From NCBI RefSeq assembly GCF_018873765.1, contig NC_057919.1:67202984-67266983 (forward strand): a DNA stretch of 64,000 bases. Direction: 5' to 3'. Of the stretch, positions 36,260 to 45,728 are shown piece by piece. The notes under the pieces are model-generated. The model was not told where the DNA came from and did no database searches. It saw only the letters and a program-made list of their open reading frames with translations. This DNA comes from Telopea speciosissima. Lineage: Eukaryota > Streptophyta > Magnoliopsida > Proteales > Proteaceae. Position numbers and translations under genes: made by a program. How positions within the stretch are numbered: the first letter of the stretch is position 1; the number at the start of each line of letters is the position of its first letter.

Positions 36260-36366
36260 GTGAACGTACAAGAATGAGTTCCAGCCATCCACATGGCATC
36301 CACTATGTGTGGGTCCCACCATGTGGATGCCATCTGGATGGCTGGAACCCATTCTCGTGTGTTCAC
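36260..36366. mobile_element. Foldback (palindromic) element, 107 bp
   Basis: Left arm GTGAACGTACAAGAATGAGT and right arm ATTCTCGTGTGTTCAC are the outer parts of a nearly perfect hairpin. CCAGCCATCCACATGGCATC pairs with GATGCCATCTGGATGGCTGG around a short centre at about 36310. No clear target duplication. Confidence 0.7.
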
Positions 36367-36531
36367 ATACTATTAACCCTTATGGGCCGAGGAGTTACTC
36401 AGCCAATGGTCAGACTAAGGTCACCAACTGCACACTTCTTGACGGCATCAAGAAGAAGTTGGATGACGCTAAGGGATTATGGGTCGAGGAGTTATTCAGC
36501 ATCCTTTGGGCCTATTGTACAACTGTCAGGT

Positions 36532-37529
36532 AAGGGGTGTCAACGGGTCGATTCGGTTTGATTTCGGTTCGGGCTTTTCAATTTCATTGTGACTTTTATA
36601 GAAATCGAAACCAAACCATTAAGAAATGTTCGATTTCGATTTCGGTGCGGTTTGGTTTCGTGTCGATTTTGATTTATGATAACGGGTTGATATCAATTTG
36701 GATTTAGTTCGGTACCGGTTTTATATAACTAGTAAGGTCCGGTTAATGCTTATTTTTCTTCTCTTTCTCTTTTAACTACATAAAATATTTCAAAGACAAT
36801 ACATCTTTCCATCCTATGTCCTATGGCCTATGGATACAATTGGTTGGGTATCCCATTTAGTCTTAGGGAACAAAACAAAAAAAATATTCAACGGAGGGCC
36901 GTTGGAAAAAAATAAAATAAAATAAAGGCTGAAAGGCATATAGCTAAATAGGCAAATAGCTAATAGAAACAATCAAAGTTCAAACAAAGAAATGAAGAAT
37001 CAGGAGTTGAGATTGAAAAAAAAAGAAGGGGCAATCAGAAACTCTGGTTGCGACTTGCGCTTGTGTCGTTGCCCGTTGCCGAATGCCGGTACCGTTGAGT
37101 GCAGATTATCGAGTGACCTTGAGCCCTTGAGGCTTGATTGCTTGAACAATGAACTCTTGAAGTGTCGTTGAGTGGCTAAGGAGTAAGGACTGAGGAGTGA
37201 GGCTGCTGCCGCCGCTGAGTTGCTGAGAGAGTGAGAGTCAAAAACTTGAGACGAGAGAGTGAAAGTGAAAGTGAAAGTGATTAGGGCATTTAGGGGGCAA
37301 TGGGGCATTATATATTTGCTGATTTTCATTTACTCATTTATCGGGTTGGGTCGATTCGGTTTGGGTTTGGATCTAACGGTTCGGGTCACCGGTGTACCGT
37401 CGAGCTAGCCCAAATCGAACCAAAATCGACTGCTCCCTGGATCCACAAACCGAATCTGAACCAATAAGAGATCGGTTTGGTGTGGTCTGGATCAGTTTTA
37501 TTGGTTCGGGTTGGGTATTGACACCCCTA
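36532..37529. mobile_element. 998-bp non-autonomous hAT element
   Basis: Termini are AAGGGGTGTCAA and, complemented, TAGGGGTGTCAA. The 8-bp target duplication TGTCAGGT is perfect (36524-36531 and 37530-37537) and falls in gypsy integrase sequence, which becomes continuous once the element is removed. GGTTTCGGTTCGG-type subterminal repeats occur at both ends. No transposase is encoded. A minus-strand ORF at 37000-37329 is low complexity (repeated FTFTF, AAAAA) and not credible. Confidence 0.93.
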
Positions 37530-37744
37530 TGTCAGGTCTACCACCGGTGAAACTCCTTTCTTGCCCACGTATGGTTCTGAAGCTGTCATCTCCGTTGAAG
37601 TTGGTTTGCCTTCCTTCTGTGTCCAATATTTTGATGAACATACCAACGTAGACGGGCTTCGGGCCAACTTTGATTTTCTTGATGGGGTCCACCAACAGTC
37701 CCAAGCGCAAATCACTTCTTACCAGCAACTCATTGCGAGGTACT

Positions 37745-38367
37745 TGTTAAAAATTATTTATCCACCTGTGTCCCCCTTTGGATAGTCCGCTGTGTTAGAG
37801 CTCATGTATGATATGCATATTGTTTCTTCCCTTTCTTACAAGGTCGGTCTTTTAGAGGAAGCGGTTCCAGCATGGTATCAGAGCAGGTTGCAGATATTTT
37901 CACCAAGGGATTATCTGGGAAATTGATCCATCCTAATCTAGTCAAGTTGGGCATAATTGACATATTTGCTCCAACTTGAGGGTGAGTGTTGAATTATGTA
38001 CACCAGAATACCTATTCTGGTAATTTTACAGTTGTATTTTTTACTTCTTTATATCTCCTAGTTAAGTCGGCTGTACTAGGGGTACTTTGGTCATTAGTAT
38101 GTAATCTCTCATATTATTAATACAATGCTTGGTTGATTATATTGATCATTCAAGAAATTACTCTCTAATGCAGGTATGCCAACATGGTATCAAAGCAGGC
38201 AGGGGTCACGGTATCGAGTTCCCCTAGGAACTGATAGGTGTTAAAAAATTATTTATCCACCCGTGTCCCCCTTTGGATAGTCCGCCGGGTTAGAGATCCT
38301 GTATGAAATACATATTGTTTCTTCCCTTTCCTACAAGGTCAGCCTTTTAGAGGAAGCGGTTCCAACA
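37745..38367 (+). mobile_element. TRIM-like element with 128/129-bp LTRs
   Basis: LTRs lie at 37745-37872 and 38239-38367, both beginning TGTTAAAAA and ending in CA (TTCCAGCA and TTCCAACA). The 5' LTR is followed directly by the primer site TGGTATCAGAGC. The perfect 5-bp target duplication GTACT (37740-37744 and 38368-38372) lies within gypsy integrase codons. The interior is not typical TRIM sequence but a piece of a different copia element: RNase H tail, LTR, and that element's own primer site. The two LTRs have diverged appreciably. Confidence 0.92.
37876..38200 (+). mobile_element. Captured copia junction: RNase H end, LTR, primer site
   Basis: 37880-37978 reads EQVADIFTKGLSGKLIHPNL then VKLGIIDIFAPT and a stop, the normal C-terminus of copia polyproteins. 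TTGAGGGTGAG then acts as polypurine tract. A 198-bp LTR (37987-38184, TGTTGAATT...GCCAACA) follows, then TGGTATCAAAGCAGG, a second primer site. The order 3'end-LTR-5'end is that of a one-LTR circle or a tandem copy, not a linear element. Confidence 0.82.
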
Positions 38368-38442
38368 GTACTACAATTTTTGGGTCAAAGAGCATATCTT
38401 TTTGCCTAGTGATCTCGTCCTTCGGAAGACTGAAGTTTCCCA

Positions 38443-39006
38443 CAGGCCAACGGTCAGGTGGAGGTAACAAATAGAACACTACTTGAGGGGATCAAGAAGA
38501 GACTAGATGAAGCAAAGGGGAGATGAGTAGAAGAGCTTCTCAGTGTCCTATGGGCATACCGGACAACGGTAAGGACACCCACCGGAGAGAGCCCATTTCG
38601 ACTAGTATACAGAATAGAAGCTCTAGCACCGATCGAGGTCCTCGCCTTGTCCCACAGAGTCTTGCACTTCAACGAACAAACGTACGACGATAGACTTCGA
38701 GTGAATTTGGATTTCTTGGACGAGGTTCGTGAGAAAGCATTACTCCGGAACATGGCATATCAGCAGTGAACGGCCAAGTATTACAATTCAAGAGTCAAGG
38801 AAAGGCTGTTCCATCAAGGAGACCTAGTTCTAAGGAAAGCACAAGCATCGCAACCAAGGAAGGAAGGAAAGCTATCGGTAAATTGGGAATGGCCTTACAT
38901 AGTTTCCAAGCAGATACGACTAGGAACATATCGCTTGAAAACTCCAGGGGGCAAGAGGATAGATCAGCCGTGAGACTCTGAACATCTGAAAATATTCTAC
39001 CAATAA
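38443..39006 (+). pseudogene. Ty3/gypsy (Tat-type) integrase C-terminus, fragment 2
   Basis: It starts at PQANGQVEVTNRTLLEGIKK, continues through WVEELLSVLWAYRTTVRTPT and the C-terminal domain (KYYNSRVKERLFHQGDLVLR, NWEWPYIVSKQIRLGTYRLK), and ends KIFYQ then TAA. In-frame stops near 38524, 38767 and 38971 show decay. It begins exactly where fragment 1 ends, at homologous integrase sequence, which suggests recombination between related elements. Confidence 0.88.
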
Positions 39007-39183
39007 AGGATCAGTTGCAGTTAGTTTAGTTATTTTCATGTTTCAAGAATTTTGAAGTCTTTTTTTTTCAAGTAGGATTTTTCAAAGTTTTTCCAAATTG
39101 AAGATTAACAAGAAATGAAAGCTCTTAGCTGCACTTCCCCATTGTCGAGCACTTCTCCATCGCCGATCAAGTTCACATCAAGG

Positions 39184-39545
39184 CTCTATGCAAACCAAGG
39201 CCATCGATCACAAGGCTCTATGCCAACCAAGGCCATTGGCCATGAGGCTCTATGCCAACCAAGGCCATCGGCCACAAGGCTCTACGCCAACCAAGGCCAT
39301 TGGCCACGAGGCTCTATGCCATCCAAGGCCATCAGCCACGAGGCTCTGTGCTAACCAAGGCCATCGGCCACGAGGCTCTATGCTAACCAAGGCCAAAGGC
39401 CATGAGACTCTATGCCAACCAAGGCCATCGGCCACAAGGCTCTATGCCAACCAAGGCCATCGGCCTCGAGGCTCTATGCCAACGAAGGTCATCGATCACA
39501 AGGCTCTATGCCACCAAGGCCCTTTGGCCATGAGACAACCAACAA
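39184..39545 (+). repeat. 32-bp minisatellite, about 11 copies
   Basis: The unit contains CCAACCAAGGCCATCGGCC and ACAAGGCTCTATG, with period 32 counted between successive CTCTATGC words (39184, 39216, 39248 and so on). Copies carry substitutions; the last is partial. It lies between the integrase end and the antisense ORF, the region where plant Tat-group elements often carry tandem repeats. The ORFs crossing it are by-products, since 32 is not a multiple of three. Confidence 0.92.
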
Positions 39546-39660
39546 AGGTAAATTACAATACGTACAAGAAAAAGTCAAGCACTAAGATTGAAGGTCAAGA
39601 TCATAAGATGATACTGAAATTATGAAAGCTACTACAAGCACATGCCAAAAAAGTACTCTC

Positions 39661-41298
39661 TTACATGAAGAAAGAAATAAAATCAAGGCTCAGGAGGAGC
39701 AGTAATGATAGTGGTGACATCAACGCCCTCCTCCAGATAAGGGAGACCAAGCTTGGGGACCGAGTCACCTCGACGCCCTCCTCCAGATGAGGGACATCCG
39801 CCACCATCTCGTTAGCTTCCATAGCGGTAGAAGAGGACGAAGGGGAAGGAGCCTTGGACGAATGAAGGGGCACTATGCCCGGAGATGAAACCACCTCAAC
39901 ATCCTCCTCCGAACAAGGGTCATCAGCCACTACCTCATCGGTGTCTATAGCGGCAGGAGGGACATAGCTTTGAAACTCCCTAAAGTTGTAACAGGGAGTT
40001 CTCCCGAGAACAAAGCCTACGACATTGTTTATACCCATGATATAAACCTCGTCATTGTATGCATAGAACTTGTCCACGCAGGAACAAGATACTCGAAAGT
40101 CGGCCACAGCTTGCTCATGAGCATGGGTAAGATCGGTACCATGCTGCTCCCGTAGGGGATGAAGCTCGCCCTCAAGGGCTTAGACCCTACCAAATAAGTC
40201 CGCGGTCCCAGCCTCCAAAGCAGCCTTCTGAGAAGATAACACACGAATCTCCTCGGCCATGTTCCCCTCCCGGGCAGCCCCCTCCTCACACGCGACCTTC
40301 CGCCCCAAGACTTCCCTCTCCAGACTCCGCAAGCGTTGGGCCTATTGAATGTTTTGAAAGGCATACTTCTTGAAGCGTAACATCGCCTCGATAGCCTGGT
40401 GATGAACCTGCAACCAAATTAAAGTCAGCAAACCATCAACATGCAAAAACAGGGGAAGAGAAAATAAAAAGGCGTGAACTCACAAAAGCTATGTCCTCGT
40501 AGAGAGACCGCATCAGCCTAGAGTCGCTCATCTTCTGTAGGGCCTCGTGATCAGTGAGAAGCTGGCTCTTGTCTACCCACTCCCTAGCGACCTCCTCATT
40601 GGCCATGATAGATCCCCATCGTGGATTTCGTACGGAAGGATCAGGGGAGAAGGGGTCGGAGCATCCTCATCAGCGCTTACTGAAGAAACCACCCCCTTAC
40701 CCTTGCAAGGGGGAAAAATGGCAGCACCAGGAATAGCAGGAGGAGAGGAAGCTTGAAGACCAGAGAGCCCTTTCCTGCACATCAAGGACCAGGACCACCT
40801 TTCCTCTTGGCACCCACGGCAAGGACGATGCCAAGCATGGGCACCGGAGGATCGGCCACGTCAACAACCCCTCGTCGTAATCGGGGTAGAGGAGGCATCC
40901 TTGCGGGGACGCGAGGCCTTCGTAGCCACCATCACAACTACCCTCTGCTTCGTGGCATTAGCGCGGAAGTGAGCAAGGTCGGGTCGAAGATCCACTGACA
41001 ATACAACATGAGAACAAAGTAAGTCAGCATCGAGAAAAGTAAACAGAAAAATAAGGTATAAAAGGCTAACAAAGGATCAGTCCAAGAGCTTACCAGGACT
41101 CAACTTCCACAGGAATAAGAAGGCTTCTGACTCCAATTGACGAACATCGAACTTATTGCCTCTCAAGCAATAGCTGAGGGACTTGTTCTCGAAGTCATTC
41201 AGAGTGGGGGGGGGGCAGTTTGCACCCTACAGGTCAACCTCTTCCCAATGGGTCCGAAAGGGGCATTGGGGGATAGAAGCAAAGAAGAATAGGTCCCT
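39661..41298 (-). pseudogene. Degenerate distal part of the gypsy antisense ORF
   Basis: Minus-strand frames at 40785-40573 and 40107-39661 are rich in Ser, Pro, Glu and Asp (for example SSPGIVPLHSSKAPSPSSSS), interrupted by stops. They continue the direction of the better-preserved antisense ORF upstream on the same strand. Imperfect internal duplications, such as the EEDVEVVSSPGIVPL and EEGVEVTRSPSLVSL blocks, are visible. The role is unknown. Confidence 0.5.
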
Positions 41299-42033
41299 TT
41301 AATATTTGAGCGAGTTGGGCATCCCCTCAAAGAAGTAAAAACTAACAAAAGAACCCTTAAGGGAACGACGGTGAAAATGGTACCACCCACCTCCTCTCCT
41401 CAGTGTATAAAAATGTAAGAATAGGGGAACAATAGCATCATGATCGACCCAAACAAAGAAGACGAAAAAACCCAAAATAACCCTCCAGGAGTTGGGTAAT
41501 AACTGCCCAGGGGTAAAATGCCAGTGGTCTAGTACCAACTTGGCAAAGTGGAGAATGGGGAAGCAAAGACTACTAGCGAAGGAGATCACATACAAGCATA
41601 TCTCATCGACTCGGTGGGAAAAGGCAAGATCACTATCCCCAAGGACATGGAGAGCTATGCCGGGGGTAATGTGATACAACTGACCAAAGGACAGCAAATC
41701 AGAGGAAGTTAAGGAGCTATGATAATATTTGATCCTAGTGGCCTTCGTAATAGGGACTGATATCCCAGAATCGTCCCCATCGGAGTGACCATCTAAATCC
41801 GGGCTCGAGATAGAAGGGACGAGGCTGGTAGCTCCCTCCCCCTCATCACTGAGTATAGGTCTAGGGGAAGGCAAGGGGGGAAGGGTATCCACATTTGACT
41901 CGGACGAAGACAATGTAGCCCCGCTGACACCAGGTCCTCCACAAATATGGTCCAAGTCAGAGCTACTCGACATAGCAATAGAAGGGGAAGACTTACTCGA
42001 ATTGGAGCTCCTAGATACCAAGATACCCGGCAA
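41299..42033 (-). CDS. Antisense ORF of a Tat-lineage gypsy element (transposase_28-like)
   Basis: A 244-residue frame has an acidic, Ser-rich N-terminal third followed by a domain resembling Pfam 'putative gypsy type transposon' (PF04195). Visible motifs are LVLDHWHFTPGQLLPNSWRV, ILGFFVFFVWVDH, and an aromatic/basic GGGWYHFHRRSLKGSFVSFY. Such ORFs lie antisense between pol and the 3' LTR in Tat-group elements; their function is unknown. Position (after the integrase and minisatellite, before the polypurine tract and LTR) and strand both agree. It is a transposon ORF, not a host gene. Confidence 0.75.
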   Translation of the reverse strand: MPGILVSRSSNSSKSSPSIAMSSSSDLDHICGGPGVSGATLSSSESNVDTLPPLPSPRPILSDEGEGATSLVPSISSPDLDGHSDGDDSGISVPITKATRIKYYHSSLTSSDLLSFGQLYHITPGIALHVLGDSDLAFSHRVDEICLYVISFASSLCFPILHFAKLVLDHWHFTPGQLLPNSWRVILGFFVFFVWVDHDAIVPLFLHFYTLRRGGGWYHFHRRSLKGSFVSFYFFEGMPNSLKY

Positions 42034-43047
42034 CGAATCGAACTACATCTGCGAGGAAGAACAAGTTCAAGTCAGTATCCAAAAAAAGAAAAAAAAAAGA
42101 AGAAGAAGAAAGTAGGGGGAAGAAGACAAAGGGAGGAAGAAGGTAATCATAGAACCTCAAGGCGAGACAAGCCCAAAAAATAGGTCGAGCGTAGATGACA
42201 AGATCGCGCATGACGAGATAGAGACCGTAGGTGACAAGGTCGGGCGCAACAAGAGAGCGCGGATGAGCGCACAAGCAAGAGCGGACGAGCTCACAAACGA
42301 ACACGGTCGAGCACGTGGACGGCCTATATGGGCGAGCACACTGGCGAGTGGGCGGCGAGCTCGTGGGAGACCAGGCGCAGATGGCTAGACCTGGGCAACT
42401 TGAGTGGGTGAGCACGCGGACGCAGGGGAGAGCACCCAGACGCCCGGGAGAGTGGGCGAGGGAGCAATGAGAGGGTGAGCACATGGACAAGTGGGTGAGC
42501 ACGCGGGCGAGCACGATGAGCTTGGGCAACCAGCCCAAGGCAACGAGGCACGAAGGCCCATGCAAGATGAGCACCAAAAGCAACTAGGTAAAGCCCCAAG
42601 CACAGGCAAAAAAGAAAAACAATTTCTCTCAAGGAGGAGAAAAGACAAACACTTGGGGGGCAAGAAAATGGACTTAGCAAAAGGAAGGAAGATGGGTAGA
42701 GCTCCAAGGAAGAGAGAGATTGAGGAAAGAGTGAAAAGCAAGAAAGGGAAACGAGAGAATGAGGAGAAAGTAAAAAGCAAAAAGTGAAGAGAAGAAATAG
42801 AAAAAGTGGACAGAAAAAAAAAAGGAAAGAAAAAGAAACTAAAAAGTGTAGTTTGGGGGGATTTGAACCCCTCACCTCTCCCACTTACTAAGAAAGGAAT
42901 AAGCCATCTACTCCAAGAAACAAAGGTCATCCAACGGTCATAGATGCTCATCACAAAGCTCCCTCCAAGAAGTCTTATTTGTAATAGGCCCCTCACCAGA
43001 TTAAAAACTGCGACACAGTTGATACTCTCTTGAGCACTCCGTTCCAA
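42034..43047. repeat. Low-complexity internal region of the gypsy element
   Basis: 42230-42540 is built from degenerate GAGCACG/GGCGAGC words; 42600-42840 is purine-rich (GGAAAGAG types). It yields long but meaningless minus-strand ORFs rich in Ser, Leu and Phe. A tRNA T-arm-like piece on the minus strand (GGGGTTCAAATCCCC near 42857-42871) has no matching tRNA body. Confidence 0.5.
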
Positions 43048-43669
43048 GAGAGTGGGGGGCAAGTGATAAACCAAAAATATATGAGCCAATCCCAAGAGAT
43101 TACATGTCCTGACCCAAAGAGGAGGCCAGCTCAAGGCCGGCAGCGATAGAACCAGTTCGGTAGCCCAAGAGGAATAGGACCCAAGAGGCTACCCCAAAGG
43201 CCAAGTCTACCATGCAAGCCACGGAGTCCAACCATGACGTCATCGGCAAGATCTACATTATCCTATCACTAAAAGATCGGGAGGTATACCAAGGGGAGAA
43301 CTATTCCCAAAGAGGTACAAACCTAATCAAACTCAACACGAGAGGAGGACGTTTAGGGAACCTCTTCCCTACTAGGACTCTACATCTCACAAGGAGCTAT
43401 TTCAAGTACAACTCTACTACGAGATAGATTATTCCACGAAGAATACTTATCATCAACTGGGACTCTCCACACCGCCATATTTAACTATAAATACTCAGGC
43501 ATTCTACCCCATTAACCATCTTGAATTCCAGTAATTCATCTGTTGCTAAGAGAAATCTAACTTAGGCATCGGAGAGTCCTAGGCTGAAACCACACCGGTT
43601 CTCCCTTGTCCCTGACGTCCTTTTGTAGGTTGTGGCACCCGAAGGACCTACCGGAGATTTCCTGACGCA
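43048..43669 (+). repeat. Gypsy polypurine tract and 3' LTR
   Basis: The polypurine tract AGAGAGTGGGGGGCAAG (43048-43063) precedes an LTR starting TGATAAACC at 43064. Inside are a TATA-like CTATAAATACTC (about 43486) and, downstream, CTTAGGCATCGGAGAGTCC, wording typical of Tat/Athila-group LTR ends. The 3' end is put at about 43669 (...GACGCA) but is uncertain because no 5' LTR is present for comparison. Confidence 0.65.
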
Positions 43670-43672
43670 ACT

Positions 43673-43839
43673 TGTTGTAACAACCTTATCAAGAGTTGTA
43701 ACAATTTTTCAAAAACCACAACAACGTGTGGTGATCCATTTGTAACAGATTCTGTTAAAGAGAATTATATATACAAACACCTACCCATTACTGAAGGTGG
43801 GCGAGAATTCTAAACAGACTCTCTCTCCTTATTCTCACA
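43673..43839 (+). repeat. Possible solo LTR fragment
   Basis: This short interval between the gypsy LTR and F-box-unit homology starts TGTTGTAAC, ends TTCTCACA, and has a TATATATA stretch. TG...CA borders and the TATA suggest a solo LTR, but no target duplication is seen. Confidence 0.3.
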
Positions 43840-43841
43840 CC

Positions 43842-44825
43842 CCTGAGGGTTTGAATCTATTTAACAAATTAGCACTTCTCTCTGCATTTGTTATCAGAAA
43901 CATATATAGAGATAAATTGTTGACTAGTCCATTTCACACTTCCTTTTCAAGTGATAAGATGCTAGATTTGATTGTTTATGCAAACTACTACTGATAAGAT
44001 TACATTTTATTTCCAACCATAGGTTATTAAGTGCTTGCTTTCCTTATGGTGTTCATGGGCATTTTCCTTTCATCCTTACCCAGAGGAATTGTTATCTAGG
44101 GGTGTAAATGAATAGCCAAAATCCGTTTTCGTATCCGTGTCCGTATCCGTTTAGCACTATCCGAATCTGTTCGAAAGCTAAACAGATGCGGATACGGATA
44201 GGCTATAGCTATCCGAAAAGCTATATTTACATGTAAACGGATAAAATATCCGATCCGTATACGTGTCCGTATTCATTTAGCACTATCCGAATCCGTCTGA
44301 TAGCTAATCGGATGTGGATGCGGATATAACATTATCCGAGCCGAATCCAATCCGTTTACAGCCCTATTGTTATCCCTGTTTGATTCTTACTTATTTTAAT
44401 TTGCAAAATTCTAGAAATGAAAATGGAAATTGGTATCTCTGCAGTCTCCAAGCAGCAGCAGTGGGTCATGTAGCAGCGCCTAATACTTGTAATTTTAACA
44501 GGATCCTTCTTTTTATTGAATGGTGAATCACAACAAAGGATTAAGTAGTTCTTTGTTAAGAAAATTGACATTATTTTGATTACGCAATAGAAACCAGACC
44601 ATGTCCCCTGTTCAGCTCTAATTTGTTGAAAAGTTTGGGGTTTTTTACTCGTAAGTTTATAAAGTCCAGCATAAGGCTCCAAAGCTGAGATAATAAGGAT
44701 CCTAAATTTTCCTAATTTTGTTTTAGTGTGATTACAGAAACAAAAACATAAAGGGTTTCATCATTTGAGACATAGAATGCCTTATATAGTTTTCAAAGCC
44801 AAACAATTTTGGATTTTTCATTTTA
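43842..44825. repeat. Partial F-box unit (3' flank only)
   Basis: It starts at CCCTGAGGGTTTGAATC, which is the stop-codon region of the F-box genes. It follows their downstream sequence through ACCAGACCATGTCCCCTG and ACATAAAGGGTTTCATCATT to about 44825. The F-box coding part is missing on the left, replaced by transposon sequence. A hAT element lies inside. Confidence 0.8.
44097..44366. mobile_element. 270-bp non-autonomous hAT element with empty sites in paralogues
   Basis: Termini are TAGGGGTGTAAATGAA and, complemented, TAGGGCTGTAAACGG. The 8-bp duplication TTGTTATC (44089-44096 and 44367-44374) is perfect. Homologous positions at about 48088, 53463 and 60840 read GAATTGTTA(T/C)CCCTGTTTG without insertion. 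ATCCGTATCCG-type subterminal repeats fill the element. Confidence 0.94.
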
Positions 44826-44925
44826 AATTCAGCTAAGGGGATCTAGGGTTGGATTAGGATTTTAAAAAGCTCGGCCCAACCTGACCTGTTGCAGTCCTAG
44901 GTATCCATGAGGAAGACCAATCACC

Positions 44926-45160
44926 GAGATTGCCCAATAATGGTAATTATTGAATAATAAGGAAAGAAACTATAAAAAAGGCACAACCCGGCTTCAACAG
45001 GGTTTTAGGAATCAGTATTTGATACTAACCCGGATTTTTTAACCGAGATTGCCCAATAATGGTAATTATTGATTAATAAGGAAAGAAATAAAAAAAGGGG
45101 GCAGAATCCGGATTCAACAGGGATTTAGGAATTAGTTTTCGATACTAATTCGGAATTTTC
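44926..45160. repeat. About 117-bp tandem duplication upstream of F-box copy B
   Basis: CCGAGATTGCCCAATAATGG and TAATAAGGAAAGAAA occur at about 44926 and 45043, followed in both by similar CGG(C/A)TTCAACAGGG text. Confidence 0.7.
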
Positions 45161-45728
45161 TAGATCGGAAAGATTTACCCCATGGTTTGAGGTATCTGTC
45201 TCAGATCACCCAATACGGTAGATATTGCACGGTTTTGAAGGTGACCAAGTCGATACTGTATCTATGAAACGGTACCAGCAAAGGATAATCCAGATTAAAA
45301 CCCTTTTTTGAGGATAATCAAGGGTAAACTTGTCTGATACATTTGATCCAGCCAATACCATATTGGTATTGTATCGATTTTGAAAGTGACCGACACCCGA
45401 CCTGATACCGTACACTAAAACCATGTTTAGCCCCGGTTAAAAAAATGGTTTTTTTTTTTAAAAAAAAAAAAAATCTTCTTTTTATCCTTGATCAAAATCA
45501 ATCCACAGTATCCACCCATACGGAATCTCCCCAGTATCGGTATCGCCCTTTACCAATACCGATCCGATACTGGCAATGCCTCCGATCCGCTACGGATCCC
45601 TAGAACCGTGTTTCAAAACTTCAAGTTGATATTAGGAACATTCTGTAGTCATTCAGAGTATCACTCCCTTCGTACTCTCCTCCTCGTATTGCATCAGTAC
45701 TCTGAGGCTGTTTTTCAACACATCAACA

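Larger units (their letters stand above)
36396..38442 (+). pseudogene. Ty3/gypsy integrase fragment 1, split by a hAT and a TRIM
   Basis: The integrase C-terminal region is read in three pieces: 36396-36531 (ANGQTKVTN, GLWVEELFSILWAYCTTVR), 37530-37744 (STTGETPFLPTYGSEAVI, QQLIARY) and 38368-38442 (YYNFWVKEHIFLPSDLVLRK). Removing each insertion and one target-duplication copy rejoins the frame. The piece stops abruptly at 38442, where a second integrase begins. It is inactive. Confidence 0.88.

Noticed and set aside
37000-37329. 109-codon minus-strand ORF inside the hAT element
   Set aside because: Low-complexity FTFTF and poly-Ala stretches, no transposase motifs.
39184-39545. Regular short repeats resembling a CRISPR array
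   Set aside because: The 32-bp units are contiguous with no unique spacers, in a eukaryotic retroelement; this is a minisatellite.
42843-42880. T-arm-like GGGGTTCAAATCCCC on the minus strand
   Set aside because: No matching tRNA body; it lies inside gypsy low-complexity sequence.
42011-43134. Long minus-strand ORFs (186-249 codons)
   Set aside because: Rich in Ser/Leu/Phe from purine-rich low-complexity gypsy sequence; no domain, overlapping in several frames.
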